Positions 18,105 to 29,304 of a stretch of 64,000 bases of DNA are shown piece by piece; within the stretch, counting starts at the first letter, position 1; the number at the start of each line of letters is the position of its first letter. Both the position numbers and the translations under genes were made by a program. Below the pieces are notes generated by a model, which had not been told where the DNA came from, did no database searches, and worked only from the letters and a program-made list of their open reading frames with translations. The DNA is from Vibrionaceae bacterium (GTDB taxonomy: Bacteria > Pseudomonadota > Gammaproteobacteria > Enterobacterales > Vibrionaceae), in contig JAAEZQ010000001.1 in assembly GCA_018222805.1 (NCBI GenBank), forward strand, positions 248,001 through 312,000, in the 5' to 3' direction.

Positions 18105-18132
18105 ACTCATTGATATCAATACATTGATCGAC

Positions 18133-18156
18133 AAAGGGGTGCGTTCGCACCCCTTT
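18133..18156 (+). terminator. Terminator of ompA
   Basis: AAAGGGGTGC, loop GTTC, GCACCCCTTT, 28 bases after the stop. Confidence 0.88.
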
Positions 18157-18210
18157 CTAATAGCGAATACAGCACATAAAAACTGCCTACCAGCTAACGG
18201 GCTGATTCAT

Positions 18211-18813
18211 TTACGGCTTAGCGAAGAAAACGAGATCATCACCTACCACCATGACGCAATCCATGCCTGCCGCATGTGCTGCTCGCTTGCCCAATTCCGT
18301 ATCTTCAAAAACCAGACAATCTGACGCCTTTATGCCTAGTTGTTCTGCAGCCATAAGAAATGTGTCTGGGAACGGCTTATGATTTTCAACATCGCTCGCG
18401 GTAACGACAGCGTCAAGTTTGTCTAACAATCCCGCGTGACTGAGTAAGCGCATCGCACTGTCGCGTTGACTTCCCGTCCCTACTGCGATTTTTTTTAAAC
18501 CGAGATACTCTTCTAACACTACGTTAGTACTAGGAATCACATCACCATGCAATTCCATTGCAGCGAAGGTTTCCATCTTAAACCGCGCAACTTGTTTAGG
18601 GTCGAGCGATAGCCCGTGTTTGTTATTTAACTCAATAACAATCTTAAAGCTCGGCATGCCTCCTAAACTGTGGAACCAATCCTGACAAAATGAAAAATCG
18701 AATCGGTCGGCTGTCGCTTGCCAAGCAGCAAGGTGGGCAGGCATGGTATCAATCAAGGTACCATCCATATCGAAGATAAATCCCTCATATGGTCTGAAAT
18801 CAATCGCACTCAT
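18211..18813 (-). CDS. yqaB: HAD-family sugar phosphatase, YqaB type
   Basis: A 200-residue HAD phosphatase of the beta-phosphoglucomutase-like group. Motif I is DMDGTLIDT at about residue 15, motif II is VGTGS, the Lys is in NHKPFPDTF and motif III is FEDTELG. E. coli YqaB hydrolyses fructose-1-phosphate and 6-phosphogluconate and is the nearest known relative by pattern. No mutase-type catalytic base was verified, so phosphatase is preferred. Single gene, divergent from arfB with a 76-base gap. Confidence 0.82.
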   Translation of the reverse strand: MSAIDFRPYEGFIFDMDGTLIDTMPAHLAAWQATADRFDFSFCQDWFHSLGGMPSFKIVIELNNKHGLSLDPKQVARFKMETFAAMELHGDVIPSTNVVLEEYLGLKKIAVGTGSQRDSAMRLLSHAGLLDKLDAVVTASDVENHKPFPDTFLMAAEQLGIKASDCLVFEDTELGKRAAHAAGMDCVMVVGDDLVFFAKP

Positions 18814-18889
18814 GTCTTTTCTTCTATTCTTACATCTGTAATGTTAATTTATCAGCTCTTTTAATCGTCCCTATCGGCATTCTCTTATC

Positions 18890-19303
18890 ATGCTCAAAAT
18901 TTCGAACTCCGTCACACTTCAAGAATGGGAAATCCAGTTATCCCCAATAAGAGCTCAAGGAAATGGTGGGCAGAACGTTAATAAAGTAGCGACTGCAATA
19001 CATTTGCGGTTTGATATACATCACTCAACTTTACCGGAGTTTTACAAAGAGCGATTACTCGCGCTTTCGGACAGCCGTATCACAAAAGATGGCGTGATTA
19101 TTATTAAAGCACAACAGTTTCGCACGCAGGAACAAAATAAAGAAGACGCACTAAATCGGCTGCAAGAGCTGATTGCATCTGCTGCTATACAAAAGAAGAA
19201 GCGCATTAATACTAAACCAACCCGCGCTTCACAACGTCGTCGGCTTGATAGTAAAAACAAGCTGGGCGTTAAAAAGCAACAACGCAAGAAAGTGATGTAT
19301 TAA
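18890..19303 (+). CDS. arfB: Alternative ribosome-rescue factor B (peptidyl-tRNA hydrolase)
   Basis: A 137-residue release-factor-like protein that frees ribosomes stalled on messages lacking a stop codon. The catalytic GGQ is at residues 26-28 (GNGGQNVNK) and the C-terminal tail is strongly basic (RASQRRRLDSKNK...KKQQRKK), as needed to enter the empty mRNA channel. Length matches E. coli YaeJ/ArfB (140 aa). Confidence 0.93.
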   Translation: MLKISNSVTLQEWEIQLSPIRAQGNGGQNVNKVATAIHLRFDIHHSTLPEFYKERLLALSDSRITKDGVIIIKAQQFRTQEQNKEDALNRLQELIASAAIQKKKRINTKPTRASQRRRLDSKNKLGVKKQQRKKVMY

Positions 19304-19540
19304 AAACAGCGCTTAGTACGAAAAGCGTATTCGGTCTACGAGAACCACCTAGGTTTGATATTTTGAGAGAATATTGAACTTTCGACATAAACCAAATCAT
19401 TAATCTTTTGATATTTATTACAAAGTAGACGCACGAGTAGACAGCAGTATCAAACAAAAGCGGATAACAGAGTAAAAAATTTCATCTTCGTCTAACTGAC
19501 AGCTTAATGCCGCCCGACCATTTATTCAGGAAAAAGCAAC

Positions 19541-21310
19541 ATGACTATTCGTCAAAAACTCTACTTCCTCGGAGCTATCGCCATTTTAGGCATTGTGACC
19601 CTTTTGGGCACCTCATCTCATTTTGCCAACCAGAGTAATGAGCTCAACATTGCCCTTAAACACGTGGGCGATTTGGAAATTCGCCTATTAAGTTTGCGCC
19701 GTAATGAGAAAGACTTTTTGCTTCGTAGTGATTTCAAGTATTTAGAAAAGTTTAATGACAATGTCGACTTATTTCTTCACATCGAAGAAGAACTCGCTGG
19801 CATTCTTACTCACTATGAACTCCCGTCGAGTAATCAGTTACGAAAGGATTTACTGGCTTACCAGCAAGGCTTTCAGGCACTGGTGTCTGCCTCCCAGCAG
19901 TATGGCCTTAACAGCGAAAGCGGAATTTTGGCTCGATACGAACCGCTGTTGCTTAATGCGAAGAAAGTTGCCGACCATCAGCAGCTACTGTCACTTATCC
20001 ATTTTGATAACGCGATAAAATCAGGGGAATTCGATCCTAACTCACTGAAGGGTATTTACGCACCTGAACTGATAAAAGTTGCTGAGCAGGTTGCCAACCA
20101 AAAGCAAATCATTGGTATTGCCTACAACAAGGGCTTACTTGGTAAGACCCGCTCTATGTCTCATGCGGTAGAGGCTCAGTTCGATACTTTCTCGTCAATG
20201 ATTGATAAGACGGCAACTCAGCGCGAACAGAGCATGGTAACCATTAAACAGGCCATCACGGCTTTAGTGCTAATTTTTCTATTTGTACTCATTTGGCAAA
20301 TATCTCGTTCAATCAACGTTCGCGTAAGTAGCCTAATGACGACGATAAAAAACATCAGTGAGAGCAATAATATATCACTACGCTCCGATCTGGCGGGTAA
20401 AGATGAACTCTTTGATATCAGCCATCACCTTAATGATCTGTTGGAAAAGCTCGAGCGTTTAATTCAAAACACGCAAGAGAAGTCAATGCAATTGACTGCA
20501 AGCACCGACAATATGCACCGTGAGCTTGAAGGCGTTATGGAGCAATTTCACACTCAAACCGATCATACAGCCTCTATGGCGACGGCCGTTCAGCAGATGG
20601 TAGCAACCATCAGTGAAATATCTGAAAGTACGTCTGTTGCCGTGGAAGGAGTCCATCAAGCTGCAAACAATGCAGAGCAAGGCCGCACAGTTGTCGAAAC
20701 CACTGTGACTAATATTGGCCAGCTAACTGATATTTTATCTAGCAGCCAGCAATCTATCCGCTCTTTAAATCAGCATGTCGATAAAATTGGTGGTGCGGTG
20801 AATATCATTCAGGAAATCGCGGAACAAACCAACTTACTCGCGCTCAACGCGGCAATCGAAGCTGCGCGTGCTGGTGAGCAAGGTCGCGGATTCGCAGTGG
20901 TTGCTGATGAAGTTCGAGCATTGGCCAGTCGTACTCATCAATCTACGGAAGAAATCACTCGAGTGGTCACTGATATTCAAGCTCAAATGTCAGCGGTCGT
21001 GTCCGATATTGATCAGTGTAATGATCAAGGGCAACAAACTCTGAGCTCATCTGAGCAATTAGACGCTAGCCTGCAAAAAATCATCACGGACATGCATACG
21101 ATTCAGGGTAATTCAGAGCGTATTGCCTCTGCGATTGAGGAGCAAGGTATTGTGATGAATCAAGTCAGCGACTCCATCAAAGATCTGAATGTGATCTCGG
21201 AAAACAACATGCAATCGGCAAAGGATTGCTTGCAGGAAGTGGATTCCGTTTCTGCTCAAGCTCATGATATGGATAGTGCTGTGGCTGAATTTAAAACTCG
21301 CGTTGCCTAG
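19541..21310 (+). CDS. Methyl-accepting chemotaxis protein with a helical-bundle sensor
   Basis: A 589-residue receptor. TM1 is at about 8-28; a periplasmic helical domain (about 30-245) begins with [11 protein letters not shown], a motif of vibrio four-helix-bundle receptors. TM2 lies at about 247-265 ([14 protein letters not shown]). HAMP and the MCP signalling domain follow, with the tip [21 protein letters not shown] near residue 430. The ligand is unknown. Single gene, terminated at 21333. Confidence 0.92.
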   Translation: MTIRQKLYFLGAIAILGIVTLLGTSSHFANQSNELNIALKHVGDLEIRLLSLRRNEKDFLLRSDFKYLEKFNDNVDLFLHIEEELAGILTHYELPSSNQLRKDLLAYQQGFQALVSASQQYGLNSESGILARYEPLLLNAKKVADHQQLLSLIHFDNAIKSGEFDPNSLKGIYAPELIKVAEQVANQKQIIGIAYNKGLLGKTRSMSHAVEAQFDTFSSMIDKTATQREQSMVTIKQAITALVLIFLFVLIWQISRSINVRVSSLMTTIKNISESNNISLRSDLAGKDELFDISHHLNDLLEKLERLIQNTQEKSMQLTASTDNMHRELEGVMEQFHTQTDHTASMATAVQQMVATISEISESTSVAVEGVHQAANNAEQGRTVVETTVTNIGQLTDILSSSQQSIRSLNQHVDKIGGAVNIIQEIAEQTNLLALNAAIEAARAGEQGRGFAVVADEVRALASRTHQSTEEITRVVTDIQAQMSAVVSDIDQCNDQGQQTLSSSEQLDASLQKIITDMHTIQGNSERIASAIEEQGIVMNQVSDSIKDLNVISENNMQSAKDCLQEVDSVSAQAHDMDSAVAEFKTRVA

Positions 21311-21332
21311 TCCCTTGAGTTAATTCTAAATA

Positions 21333-21365
21333 AAAAGCCCGAAGTGCATGACGCTTCGGGCTTTT
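21333..21365. terminator. Bidirectional terminator between the MCP and RND pump genes
   Basis: AAAAAGCCCGAAG and CTTCGGGCTTTTT form a stem with runs on both sides; it serves the MCP gene (plus) and the RND operon (minus). Confidence 0.92.
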
Positions 21366-21400
21366 TCATCTAAAGGTCGGTTACTACCATTTGATCATCA

Positions 21401-24400
21401 CTACTCATCATCGAGAGGGACAAGTTTAGTATTGCCGCCGTGCACTTTCTCACGCTGTTTCTGCACCAGAGCATAGAAACCCGGGATCAGGAATGTACCC
21501 GCCAGAAGCACACATAGCAGCCCCCCAATAAGGGAAATGCCCAAAGAGTTCTGACTGACATGCCCAGCACCTGCTGCAAAAATCAAAGGGAAAATACCCA
21601 AAATAAATGACCAGGACGTCATGTTTACCGCTCTGAAACGCAACGTCCCCCCCTTCACTGCCGCACTGTCGATGTCCGCATCTTTCTCTTCGCGTTCTTG
21701 CTTAGCAAACTCCACAATCAAGATGGCGTTCTTTGCGGCTAACGCAATGAGCAGAACGAGACCTATCTGAGCGTACAAGTTCAACGGCGTTCCAGTTAGA
21801 TTCAGTGCAAGGAAAGAACCGAGTGTTGCAACTGGCACGACGAGAATAATCGCGAGCGGGATACTCCAACTTTCATACTGTGCCACCATGAACAGATAAA
21901 TGAAGATCAGTGCCAATGCAAAGGCATAAATCGCCTGATTGCCAGCAAGCACTTCCTGATAAGCCATGCCCGTCCACTCATAAGTGTAACCTTGCGGTAG
22001 AACCTCTGCCGCCACACGTTCCATCGCTGCAATTGCATCACCACTTGAATAACCCGGTGCTGGTTGTCCTTGAATAATCGCACTGCGGTACATGTTGTAT
22101 CGCCATGCAACATCAGGCTCAAACACCTGCTCGTAACTGACCAATGTGCTTAGCGGAACCATATCTCCGCCAGCCGTACGGACGTGGAAGCGTTCTAAAT
22201 CCTGCATGCTACTGCGATGCTGGCTGTCCGCTTGCATAGTCACACGGAAGTTCTTACCAAACATGGTGAAGTCATTAACATACAAACTACCTAAGTTGCC
22301 TTGCAGTGTCTGGAAGATTGAAGACAATGAAATACCGAGTTGCTGTGACTTTTCACGGTCAATATCAACATAGTAATGCGGCACGTTTGCACGGAATGTA
22401 CTGAACGTATAAGCAATTTCCGGTGCTTGGTTTGCCGCCTGAATCATCTCCCCCATGACCATGGACAAATCTGTACGGCTACGTCCCAAGGTATCTTCCA
22501 GCACAAATTCAAAGCCTGACGCCGCCCCCATACCCGGAACCGCAGGTGGACCCATAGCAAACACCACAGCCTGTGGTAATTTCATCGCGGCAAGGCCGTT
22601 GATACGGTTAGCAATAGTATTCGCCGAATGGTCCCCTTCTAAGGAATTTCGCGTCTCCCAGTCATGCAATTTAATGAACATAGAGGCACCGTTTGAAGCG
22701 GCCGCTCCTGTCATAAAGGAGTAGCCATTTGCTACCGTCACCCCATCAACACCAGGTTCCTGCTCTACCATTTGCATCAACGCGCTCGTGACCTCTTCAG
22801 TACGAGACAATGAAGCAGAATCTGGCAGTTGAACATTCACCAGCAAGATCCCTTTATCTTCCTGAGGAACAAAAGCTGTGGATGTCGTCTTAGCAAAGAA
22901 AGAGACTGCCGCAACCGCAACAATGAAGAAGGTCACAAGCAACAGTGACTTCTTGACCAAGAAGCCCGCAACCTGACCATAGCCTTTGGTCACATGCTCT
23001 AAACCACGGTTGAATGCCTGGAACCAACTTGCGGTATTGCCACCACCTTGCTTAAGCACCAATGAACACAACGCCGGAGAGAGCGTTAATGCGTTGATCG
23101 ATGAAATCACTACCGAGATACAGATAGTCAGTGCGAACTGACGATACATAATGCCAGTGATACCCGGAAGCATGGCAACTGGTAGGAAAACCGCTAGAAG
23201 TACCAAGGTTGAGGTAACGATCGGCCCAGTCACCTCCTTCATTGCAAGCAAGGTAGCTTTGCGCGGTGAAATGGTTGGATCCTTAGACATAGTTGTATCA
23301 ACGTTTTCGATAACCAAGATAGCGTCATCCACCACGATACCGATCGCAAGAATCAAACCAAACAGAGTAACGGTATTAATCGTAAAACCTGTCACTTGCA
23401 TGATGGCGAACGTACCAATCAGCGAGACAGGAATGGCAACCACCGGAATTAGCGTGGCGCGCGCACTGCCTAAGAACAGATACGTAACCGCAATAACGAG
23501 TAAAATGGCTTCGATCAGAGTTTTGACAACCCCTTTGATAGACTCCGCAACGAAAACTGTCGTATCGTAACTGGTCTCGTAGGCCATGCCTTCAGGGAAA
23601 TCTTTACTTAAACGATCGAGTAGCTCCATTACCGCTTTGCCACTTTCCAATGCGTTTGCATCGGACTGAAGAGACAACGCAACAATAGACGCATCTTGAC
23701 CGCGGAACTGACCGTTACCATCGTAGAACTTTTTACCCAGTTCCACACGAGCGATATCTTTTAAGTAGACGGATGAACCATTCGAATTGGCGCGAAGTAC
23801 TACATTCTCGAATTCGCTAACGCTCTCCAAACGACCTTTAGTCACCAGATTAAACTGAACTTCCTGAGGGTTATTGTAAGGTGCTGCGCCTACCCGACCA
23901 GCCGCAACCTGAACGTTTTGCTCCGCCAGCGCTGCATATACGTCCGATGTAGTCAGCTTCAAGTTGGCCATCTTTTCAGGGTCCAACCAAACACGCATTG
24001 CGTACTCACCGCCACCAATAACATTAACTTCACTGATCCCTTTCGCACGAGCAAGCTGATCTTTTACATTGAGGTTGATGTAGTTGATTAGGAACTGGTC
24101 ATCATACTTGCCGTCCGGAGAATAGAAGTTCAGCACCATCAATAGGTCTGGTGAACGTTTTTTAACCGTTACACCCACCATTCGAACTTCTTGAGGTAAC
24201 TTCGACTCAATCTGTGACACACGGTTCTGAACGTTAACTTGAGCCATATCGGGATCAGTTCCGACATCGAAGGTGACGTTCAAACTGTAAGAGCCATCGT
24301 TAGCACTTTTAGAAGACATATAAATCATATCTTCTACACCGTTAACGGATGTTTCTATCGGGTCGGCTATCGCTTGTTCGACAACTTCAGCACTTGCCCC

Positions 24401-24553
24401 TGTGTAATACGCTGAAACGCTGACTGAAGGTGGACTTATTTGTGGGTACTCCGCAACGGGCAGGATCGCTAAAGAGATGGCACCTGCCAACGTCAAAATG
24501 ATCGAAATAACCAGCGCGAACTTAGGTCTTTGTATAAAGAAACGACTTAACAT
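21401..24553 (-). CDS. RND multidrug efflux transporter (AcrB/HAE1 type)
   Basis: A 1050-residue inner membrane pump with 12 transmembrane helices and two large periplasmic loops. The proton-relay Asp pair in TM4 ([15 protein letters not shown], about residue 400) and the Lys in TM10 ([16 protein letters not shown]) are present. It begins with the family start [11 protein letters not shown]. It works with the adaptor encoded just upstream (8-base gap) and presumably a TolC from elsewhere, as no outer-membrane gene is adjacent. V. parahaemolyticus has many such Vme pumps; I cannot assign the letter. Confidence 0.94.
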   Translation of the reverse strand: MLSRFFIQRPKFALVISIILTLAGAISLAILPVAEYPQISPPSVSVSAYYTGASAEVVEQAIADPIETSVNGVEDMIYMSSKSANDGSYSLNVTFDVGTDPDMAQVNVQNRVSQIESKLPQEVRMVGVTVKKRSPDLLMVLNFYSPDGKYDDQFLINYINLNVKDQLARAKGISEVNVIGGGEYAMRVWLDPEKMANLKLTTSDVYAALAEQNVQVAAGRVGAAPYNNPQEVQFNLVTKGRLESVSEFENVVLRANSNGSSVYLKDIARVELGKKFYDGNGQFRGQDASIVALSLQSDANALESGKAVMELLDRLSKDFPEGMAYETSYDTTVFVAESIKGVVKTLIEAILLVIAVTYLFLGSARATLIPVVAIPVSLIGTFAIMQVTGFTINTVTLFGLILAIGIVVDDAILVIENVDTTMSKDPTISPRKATLLAMKEVTGPIVTSTLVLLAVFLPVAMLPGITGIMYRQFALTICISVVISSINALTLSPALCSLVLKQGGGNTASWFQAFNRGLEHVTKGYGQVAGFLVKKSLLLVTFFIVAVAAVSFFAKTTSTAFVPQEDKGILLVNVQLPDSASLSRTEEVTSALMQMVEQEPGVDGVTVANGYSFMTGAAASNGASMFIKLHDWETRNSLEGDHSANTIANRINGLAAMKLPQAVVFAMGPPAVPGMGAASGFEFVLEDTLGRSRTDLSMVMGEMIQAANQAPEIAYTFSTFRANVPHYYVDIDREKSQQLGISLSSIFQTLQGNLGSLYVNDFTMFGKNFRVTMQADSQHRSSMQDLERFHVRTAGGDMVPLSTLVSYEQVFEPDVAWRYNMYRSAIIQGQPAPGYSSGDAIAAMERVAAEVLPQGYTYEWTGMAYQEVLAGNQAIYAFALALIFIYLFMVAQYESWSIPLAIILVVPVATLGSFLALNLTGTPLNLYAQIGLVLLIALAAKNAILIVEFAKQEREEKDADIDSAAVKGGTLRFRAVNMTSWSFILGIFPLIFAAGAGHVSQNSLGISLIGGLLCVLLAGTFLIPGFYALVQKQREKVHGGNTKLVPLDDE

Positions 24554-24561
24554 TCTTCCTC

Positions 24562-25689
24562 CTACTGTTCAGTTTCAGTTGGAGTTTGAATACTGACTTC
24601 GATGCCGTTACGTACTCGCTGCAGTCCCTGGGTAATAACAGAATCATTCTGCTCTAAACCTTTGCGAATAATGATCCCTTGCTCTACTTGTGCCCCCAAC
24701 TCGACGTTACGACGTTCTGCAATATTGCCTTCAGTGGTGACCATAACAAAGTCGCCTTCCAGATCGGTCTGCACTGCTCTACGCGGCACGACAATGACAT
24801 CTTTTGCATTCTTGTCACGTAAGTTCACTTTGATGTGCTGGCCCGGTAGCAGCTTATGGTCAGGATTCGTCACGATAGCTCGCATCGCAATCGTACCTGT
24901 CCTGGTATCAATACGGTTACCTAAGAAATCGAGTTGTCCTAAGTGCTCGAAGAATTCTCCGTTTTCCAACTCTAGCTGTACTTCTACACTGCTGGATTCC
25001 GCCGAACCATCGCCTTTCACTCTATCCATGCCCATAGCCAGGCGCTCGCGTTCACTGACACTGAATGATGTATGAACGGGATCTAAGCTCACCAATGTGG
25101 TCAAAACCCCTGATGATGGAGAAACCAAATCACCAGTACTTACTTTGGTATCACTAATGCGACCGCTAAATGGGGCGCGAATCTGTGTATAAGAGAGGTT
25201 CACTTCCGCTAACTTCAACTGCGCGTTCGCGGCTTCAAGTTCCGCTCTTGCACCTAAAAGCGCCGCAGTCAGGGCGTCAAACTCAGATTGGGAAATACTG
25301 CCGCGAGGAAGCAAGTTTTTTCCGCGTTGATGGTCTAATTCCGCTTTCTTGAGTGCAGCTTTCGCCTGAGCTAAGGTTGCTTTCGCACTTGCTACCTGAG
25401 CCTCAAAAGAAGAAGGCTCAATAGAATAAAGTAGCTGACCTTTTTCTACCATTTGTCCTTCTTCAAAATGACGTGCTTTCAAATAGCCAGAAATTTGAGC
25501 ACTAATATTGGTATCTTCTACAGCTTCAATACGGCCAATGTACGACTTGCTTGGTTGGTAGTCGATAACGTTGACATCCTGTGTCACAACGAGAGGAGTC
25601 TGACTCCCTCTCTGGGTATTATTCACTTCTTCGCATCCTGCAAGGATAGTTGTAGCCGCTATTAGTGCGACAAGTGTTTTCTTTTGCAT
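24562..25689 (-). CDS. RND periplasmic adaptor (AcrA-type membrane fusion lipoprotein)
   Basis: A 375-residue lipoprotein. The lipobox LAGC is at residues 16-19. The lipoyl halves and alpha-hairpin follow (about 60-170; Ala/Glu/Leu-rich), then the beta-barrel domain with [13 protein letters not shown], and the membrane-proximal domain. It links the RND pump to the outer-membrane channel. It is the first gene of the two-gene operon. Confidence 0.92.
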   Translation of the reverse strand: MQKKTLVALIAATTILAGCEEVNNTQRGSQTPLVVTQDVNVIDYQPSKSYIGRIEAVEDTNISAQISGYLKARHFEEGQMVEKGQLLYSIEPSSFEAQVASAKATLAQAKAALKKAELDHQRGKNLLPRGSISQSEFDALTAALLGARAELEAANAQLKLAEVNLSYTQIRAPFSGRISDTKVSTGDLVSPSSGVLTTLVSLDPVHTSFSVSERERLAMGMDRVKGDGSAESSSVEVQLELENGEFFEHLGQLDFLGNRIDTRTGTIAMRAIVTNPDHKLLPGQHIKVNLRDKNAKDVIVVPRRAVQTDLEGDFVMVTTEGNIAERRNVELGAQVEQGIIIRKGLEQNDSVITQGLQRVRNGIEVSIQTPTETEQ

Positions 25690-26097
25690 GTATTTACCAT
25701 TTTTATGGAACAGGATATTATTAAATAACCCTTCAACCTTACCGTCTGTAAAGTGCGAATTCTCCTACATAAACTATGCAAATCGTTTCTAATTGTAATC
25801 AAATGAAACCAAGTAAAATTAACGTTATGCAATGGAAATTTTTTTATGATCTTTATTTATCCCGCAACATAAAAAACCACCAATCATCAGTGCTGTCTAT
25901 GTCTGTTCATCTTGCCCCTCTCGAGCGCATCTAAACGCATGTTCAGATACCAATTAACCGAAAAGCTGGCTGTTCACACCCAGAAGACCAATGAAAATGG
26001 GCACTTAAGCGTTAATAATGGTTTTTTGACTATTTTTTTAAACAAAATGAGTTATCATTTCGATATTTCAAAGCCTTCGAACGAGAGGATGTACATG
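25690..26097. promoter_or_regulatory. Divergent gap between the RND operon and the dCMP deaminase gene
   Basis: 408 bp, AT-rich. A TTGACT at 26026-26031 could be the -35 of the deaminase promoter, but its -10 is poor. No adjacent regulator gene and no convincing palindrome for the pump operon were seen. Confidence 0.3.
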
Positions 26098-26559
26098 ATT
26101 TCTAAATGGGCGAAACGTTTTTACCAAATGGCCGAATTGGTGGCATCTTGGAGTAAAGATCCATCCACGCAAGTTGGTGCGGTAATTACTAAGCAAAACC
26201 GTATCGTTTCTGTAGGCTTTAACGGCTATCCACACGGGGTTTCCGACAGCGTGGATACCGATGAGCGAGAACTTAAATACTTAAAGACACTGCATGCAGA
26301 AGAAAACGCCATTCTGTTTTCTAAGCGTGATTTAGACGGCTGTGATATTTGGGTCACCCATTTTCCGTGTCCTAACTGTGCGGCCAAAATTATTCAGACT
26401 GGCATCTCACGCGTACACTGCCCAGAGCAATCAGAAGATTTTCTGTCTCGCTGGGGGGATAAAATTCAGGTCAGCCAGGATATGTTCGATCAAGCTGGCG
26501 TAGAAGTGGACTGGCTACCGTTAGAAGACATCGAAATTGAAGGTACAGACGTTCGTTAA
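26098..26559 (+). CDS. Deoxycytidylate (dCMP) deaminase family protein
   Basis: A 153-residue zinc-dependent deaminase that would convert dCMP to dUMP for thymidylate synthesis. The zinc and catalytic residues lie in HAEENAI (about residue 70) and PCPNC (about 98). The ATG at 26098 has AGAGGA five bases upstream; the long frame that opens at 25912 has no site and is low in coding character. Similar enzymes occur in phages and in vibrios. No phage genes are near. Confidence 0.85.
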   Translation: MSKWAKRFYQMAELVASWSKDPSTQVGAVITKQNRIVSVGFNGYPHGVSDSVDTDERELKYLKTLHAEENAILFSKRDLDGCDIWVTHFPCPNCAAKIIQTGISRVHCPEQSEDFLSRWGDKIQVSQDMFDQAGVEVDWLPLEDIEIEGTDVR

Positions 26560-26582
26560 TCTTCATTTCAAACAACACAAAA

Positions 26583-26612
26583 AAACAGCCCAGACTATAT
26601 CTGGGCTGTTTT
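26583..26612. terminator. Bidirectional terminator between dCMP deaminase and pepT
   Basis: AACAGCCCAGA and TCTGGGCTGTT flanked by A and T runs on the two sides. Confidence 0.9.
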
Positions 26613-26637
26613 TATTTGTTCGCCATAGTGTTTAGAA

Positions 26638-27867
26638 CTACTGGTATTTCTTCGCAGTCAGCTCGGCAATTTTGGCGATTACCACCACCGATTTTTCCAT
26701 CATTTCGATTGAAACGAATTCATGAATACCATGAAAGTTAAACCCACCAGTGAAGATATTCGGGCATGGTAAACCCATAAATGATAAACGAGCGCCATCG
26801 GTTCCGCCTCGTATTGGTTTAATCAACGGCTCGACATCGCACGCTTCCATCGCTTGCTTTGCAAGGTCGATAATATGAGGATAAGGCTCGACCATCTCAC
26901 GCATGTTGTAGTAATTGTCTGTGATTTTGATTTCTACACAGCCATGTTTCAGTCCGGCGTTCATCTCATCCACTAACTTGCGCATAAATACTTTACGACT
27001 TTCTAAACCTTCTCGGTCAAAATCACGAATAATATAGCCTAACTCACTATGAGCAATGCCAAGACTGCCTGATTTAAGATGGTAAAAGCCTTCATAACCT
27101 TCTGTGGTTTCGGGAGTTTGATCTTCTGGCATCTGAGCCTGAAACTTGGCCGCCATGTTCATCGCGTTGACCATTTTCCCTTTTGCCGTACCCGGGTGAA
27201 CACTGACACCATGGAAAATTACATCAGCGCTTGCGGCATTGAAGTTTTCATATTCCAGTTCACCTTGAGGACCACCATCTACTGTGTATGCCCATTGCGC
27301 ACCAAACTTTTCAACATCGAATTTATCCGCACCTCGACCGATCTCTTCATCGGGCGTGAATCCGATGCAGATATCACCGTGCGGAATGTCAGGGTTTTCA
27401 ATCAGCATCGCAACTGCCGATAATATCTCTGCGATGCCTGCTTTATTATCTGCGCCTAAAAGGGTCTTACCATTTGTCGTGATCAGGTTGTGACCATGAA
27501 GCTGATGCAAATCAGGGTATTGAACTGGTGATAACACTTCGTCACCAAGCCCCAGCGCAATGTCCCCCCCCTGATAGTCTTCCACAAACTGAGGTGAAAC
27601 ATTTTTGCCGGAAGCATCTGGAGCCGTATCCATATGCGCGATAAAACCGATAGCTGGCACATCGTAATTCACATTAGATGGTAATCTCGCCATCAAGTAA
27701 CCATTGTCTGTTAAGATGACATCACTTAAGCCGAGGTCAATCATTTCCTGTCTTAAATGTTGTGCAAAAACGAGCTGACCCGGACTGCTTGGGCAGGTCG
27801 TCACTTTGGGGTTTGATTTGGTATTGAACGTGACGTAGCGAAGAAATCTTTCAACTAAATGCTTCAT
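26638..27867 (-). CDS. pepT: Peptidase T (tripeptide aminopeptidase)
   Basis: A 409-residue M20 zinc metallopeptidase that removes the N-terminal residue of tripeptides in the cytoplasm. Metal ligands are visible in AHMDTAPD (about 79), GADNKAG (about 142) and the base pair DEEIG (about 175). The C-terminal GGTDGARLS and FHGIHEF match the family. ATG 27867 gives the usual family start ([10 protein letters not shown]); an ATG at 27879 adds four residues. E. coli PepT has 408 residues. Confidence 0.95.
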   Translation of the reverse strand: MKHLVERFLRYVTFNTKSNPKVTTCPSSPGQLVFAQHLRQEMIDLGLSDVILTDNGYLMARLPSNVNYDVPAIGFIAHMDTAPDASGKNVSPQFVEDYQGGDIALGLGDEVLSPVQYPDLHQLHGHNLITTNGKTLLGADNKAGIAEILSAVAMLIENPDIPHGDICIGFTPDEEIGRGADKFDVEKFGAQWAYTVDGGPQGELEYENFNAASADVIFHGVSVHPGTAKGKMVNAMNMAAKFQAQMPEDQTPETTEGYEGFYHLKSGSLGIAHSELGYIIRDFDREGLESRKVFMRKLVDEMNAGLKHGCVEIKITDNYYNMREMVEPYPHIIDLAKQAMEACDVEPLIKPIRGGTDGARLSFMGLPCPNIFTGGFNFHGIHEFVSIEMMEKSVVVIAKIAELTAKKYQ

Positions 27868-27970
27868 AATTATTCTCATTACTCTAGGCTTCTTTGCATG
27901 TTACGCCCAACGTAGAATAAGAACTTGCTTTGAATCATTTTCTAATTAAAAACAGTGCTAATCATACAGT

Positions 27971-28834
27971 TCAATCCAGAAGCTCTTGCGCTAATTCACG
28001 CCACTCTGCAACTTTACCGTGAAAATGGTTCCACTGCTTTTCCGTCATGGACCTAGAGAGTGAAAGGGTAAGCTGGTCCACCAGCGCTACATTGTGCTCC
28101 ATATTTTGAGATAATTGGTCACTATAAAAACTTTCTGGCTCAAACATTAATTGCATGAACACTTTTTGATAAATAACACTGTTGGATTTATTGTCGAACA
28201 TATATTCGAGCTCTTGATATATTGATGCTCGATAATTACGCCATAAAGGACTATTGAGAATAACTTGATTAGAAAATTGCGTCACATACCGTTGTTGATC
28301 ATTATTAAGTTCCCCTATCCACTCGGTCACCCACTCTTCCGTCTTATCAAAAACAATCTTTCTGACTTCCTTTTCTGTCTTATCAGCATATTTAGCATTT
28401 CTCTTGTTATAATCCTTTTGTACGTTGAGTAAAAACTCATGTTGCTGCTGCGGCGTTAATAACAAGCTCAATGAGAACAATTCTGGCGCAACCTTACTAA
28501 CAATACGGTAATAGTGTTCACGGAATCTATCTCGGCTTTGCTGTAAGTAATTTAACGTAATATCTTCCTCTGTCATGGTTTCCATTTCCTTTAAATGGTC
28601 GACATAACGAGGTAGCTCTTCTTTCTTATGCCACTCTGCTAAGAATGACAACCGTTCTTCTAGCAAATTCTCTTGCTCTTGGTTGAGAGTGACATAATCG
28701 TCCAGATATTCCAGGACGAACCAATCCAAATTGTTATAGAAGAACCTTTTGGTACAGCCAACCAGGACAAAAATGGAAATCAATATAAGGCTGTACCGAA
28801 GCACTTTTTTATATGCACCATATAATTTAATCAC
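27971..28834 (-). CDS. DUF6279-type lipoprotein, function unknown
   Basis: A 287-residue lipoprotein: signal peptide with lipobox VGC at about residue 27, then a long helical domain rich in Glu, Gln and Arg. The NNLDWFVLEYLDDYVTL opening of the mature part is, from memory, typical of DUF6279 proteins found across vibrios and related marine bacteria. No enzyme motif is seen. Single gene. Confidence 0.75.
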   Translation of the reverse strand: MIKLYGAYKKVLRYSLILISIFVLVGCTKRFFYNNLDWFVLEYLDDYVTLNQEQENLLEERLSFLAEWHKKEELPRYVDHLKEMETMTEEDITLNYLQQSRDRFREHYYRIVSKVAPELFSLSLLLTPQQQHEFLLNVQKDYNKRNAKYADKTEKEVRKIVFDKTEEWVTEWIGELNNDQQRYVTQFSNQVILNSPLWRNYRASIYQELEYMFDNKSNSVIYQKVFMQLMFEPESFYSDQLSQNMEHNVALVDQLTLSLSRSMTEKQWNHFHGKVAEWRELAQELLD

Positions 28835-29091
28835 TTACTTGATTCCCTTTTCTTTCGATTAAGCTCTATAATCAGTGGTATCACTTAATATTGCGGCAAA
28901 CTTACCTCGATGTGACAAATATTTGTTGTCACCCTAATAGAATATAGAGTTTGAAAATAACTTTTTGATCATTACTATCCGCAAAAAGTGAATTTGAGCG
29001 TATTGGTTGGCTAAAAACAAATCGAATAGCGCTCCCTAAAACGGCATATAATTTGCTTGAATAATTCTAGGATAGTTTATGGAGGCTAAGT

Positions 29092-29265
29092 ATGGCTGCC
29101 GTTGAGCAACTTGATAACTGTGTAGAATATGAAATTTTATATTTTGAGCAGGGAAGAATGTTCCGCATGATGGTAGACGCCGAGAGCAAAGACTCGGCTT
29201 ATCAGTTTTATTTAGGGTGTGGGAAGCATATTAGCGACTTGTACTCTATTCGCCCAGATTATTGA
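29092..29265 (+). CDS. Small 57-residue protein, function unknown
   Basis: A short gene with a strong GGAGG six bases before ATG and a strong terminator starting 5 bases after the stop, so it is transcribed as its own unit. The product starts MAAVEQLDNCVEYEIL, is mixed alpha/beta in character, acidic, has two Cys and no membrane segment. I do not know a family. It converges on narP. Confidence 0.65.
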   Translation: MAAVEQLDNCVEYEILYFEQGRMFRMMVDAESKDSAYQFYLGCGKHISDLYSIRPDY

Positions 29266-29269
29266 AATA

Positions 29270-29300
29270 CCACCTCTATTGTAAGTAGAGGTGGATTTTT
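29270..29300 (+). terminator. Terminator of the 57-residue gene (and narP side)
   Basis: CCACCTCTA, loop of 7, TAGAGGTGG, ATTTTT. The stem could also end narQP transcription on the minus strand, but the T run is better on the plus strand. Confidence 0.88.
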
Positions 29301-29304
29301 AGTG

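Noticed and set aside
23151..23570. 139-codon frame antisense to the RND pump gene
   Set aside because: Mirror of a conserved pump region; the pump frame explains the sequence fully.
25912..26097. 62-residue N-terminal extension of the dCMP deaminase
   Set aside because: No ribosome site; the start at 26098 has a good one and fits the family length.
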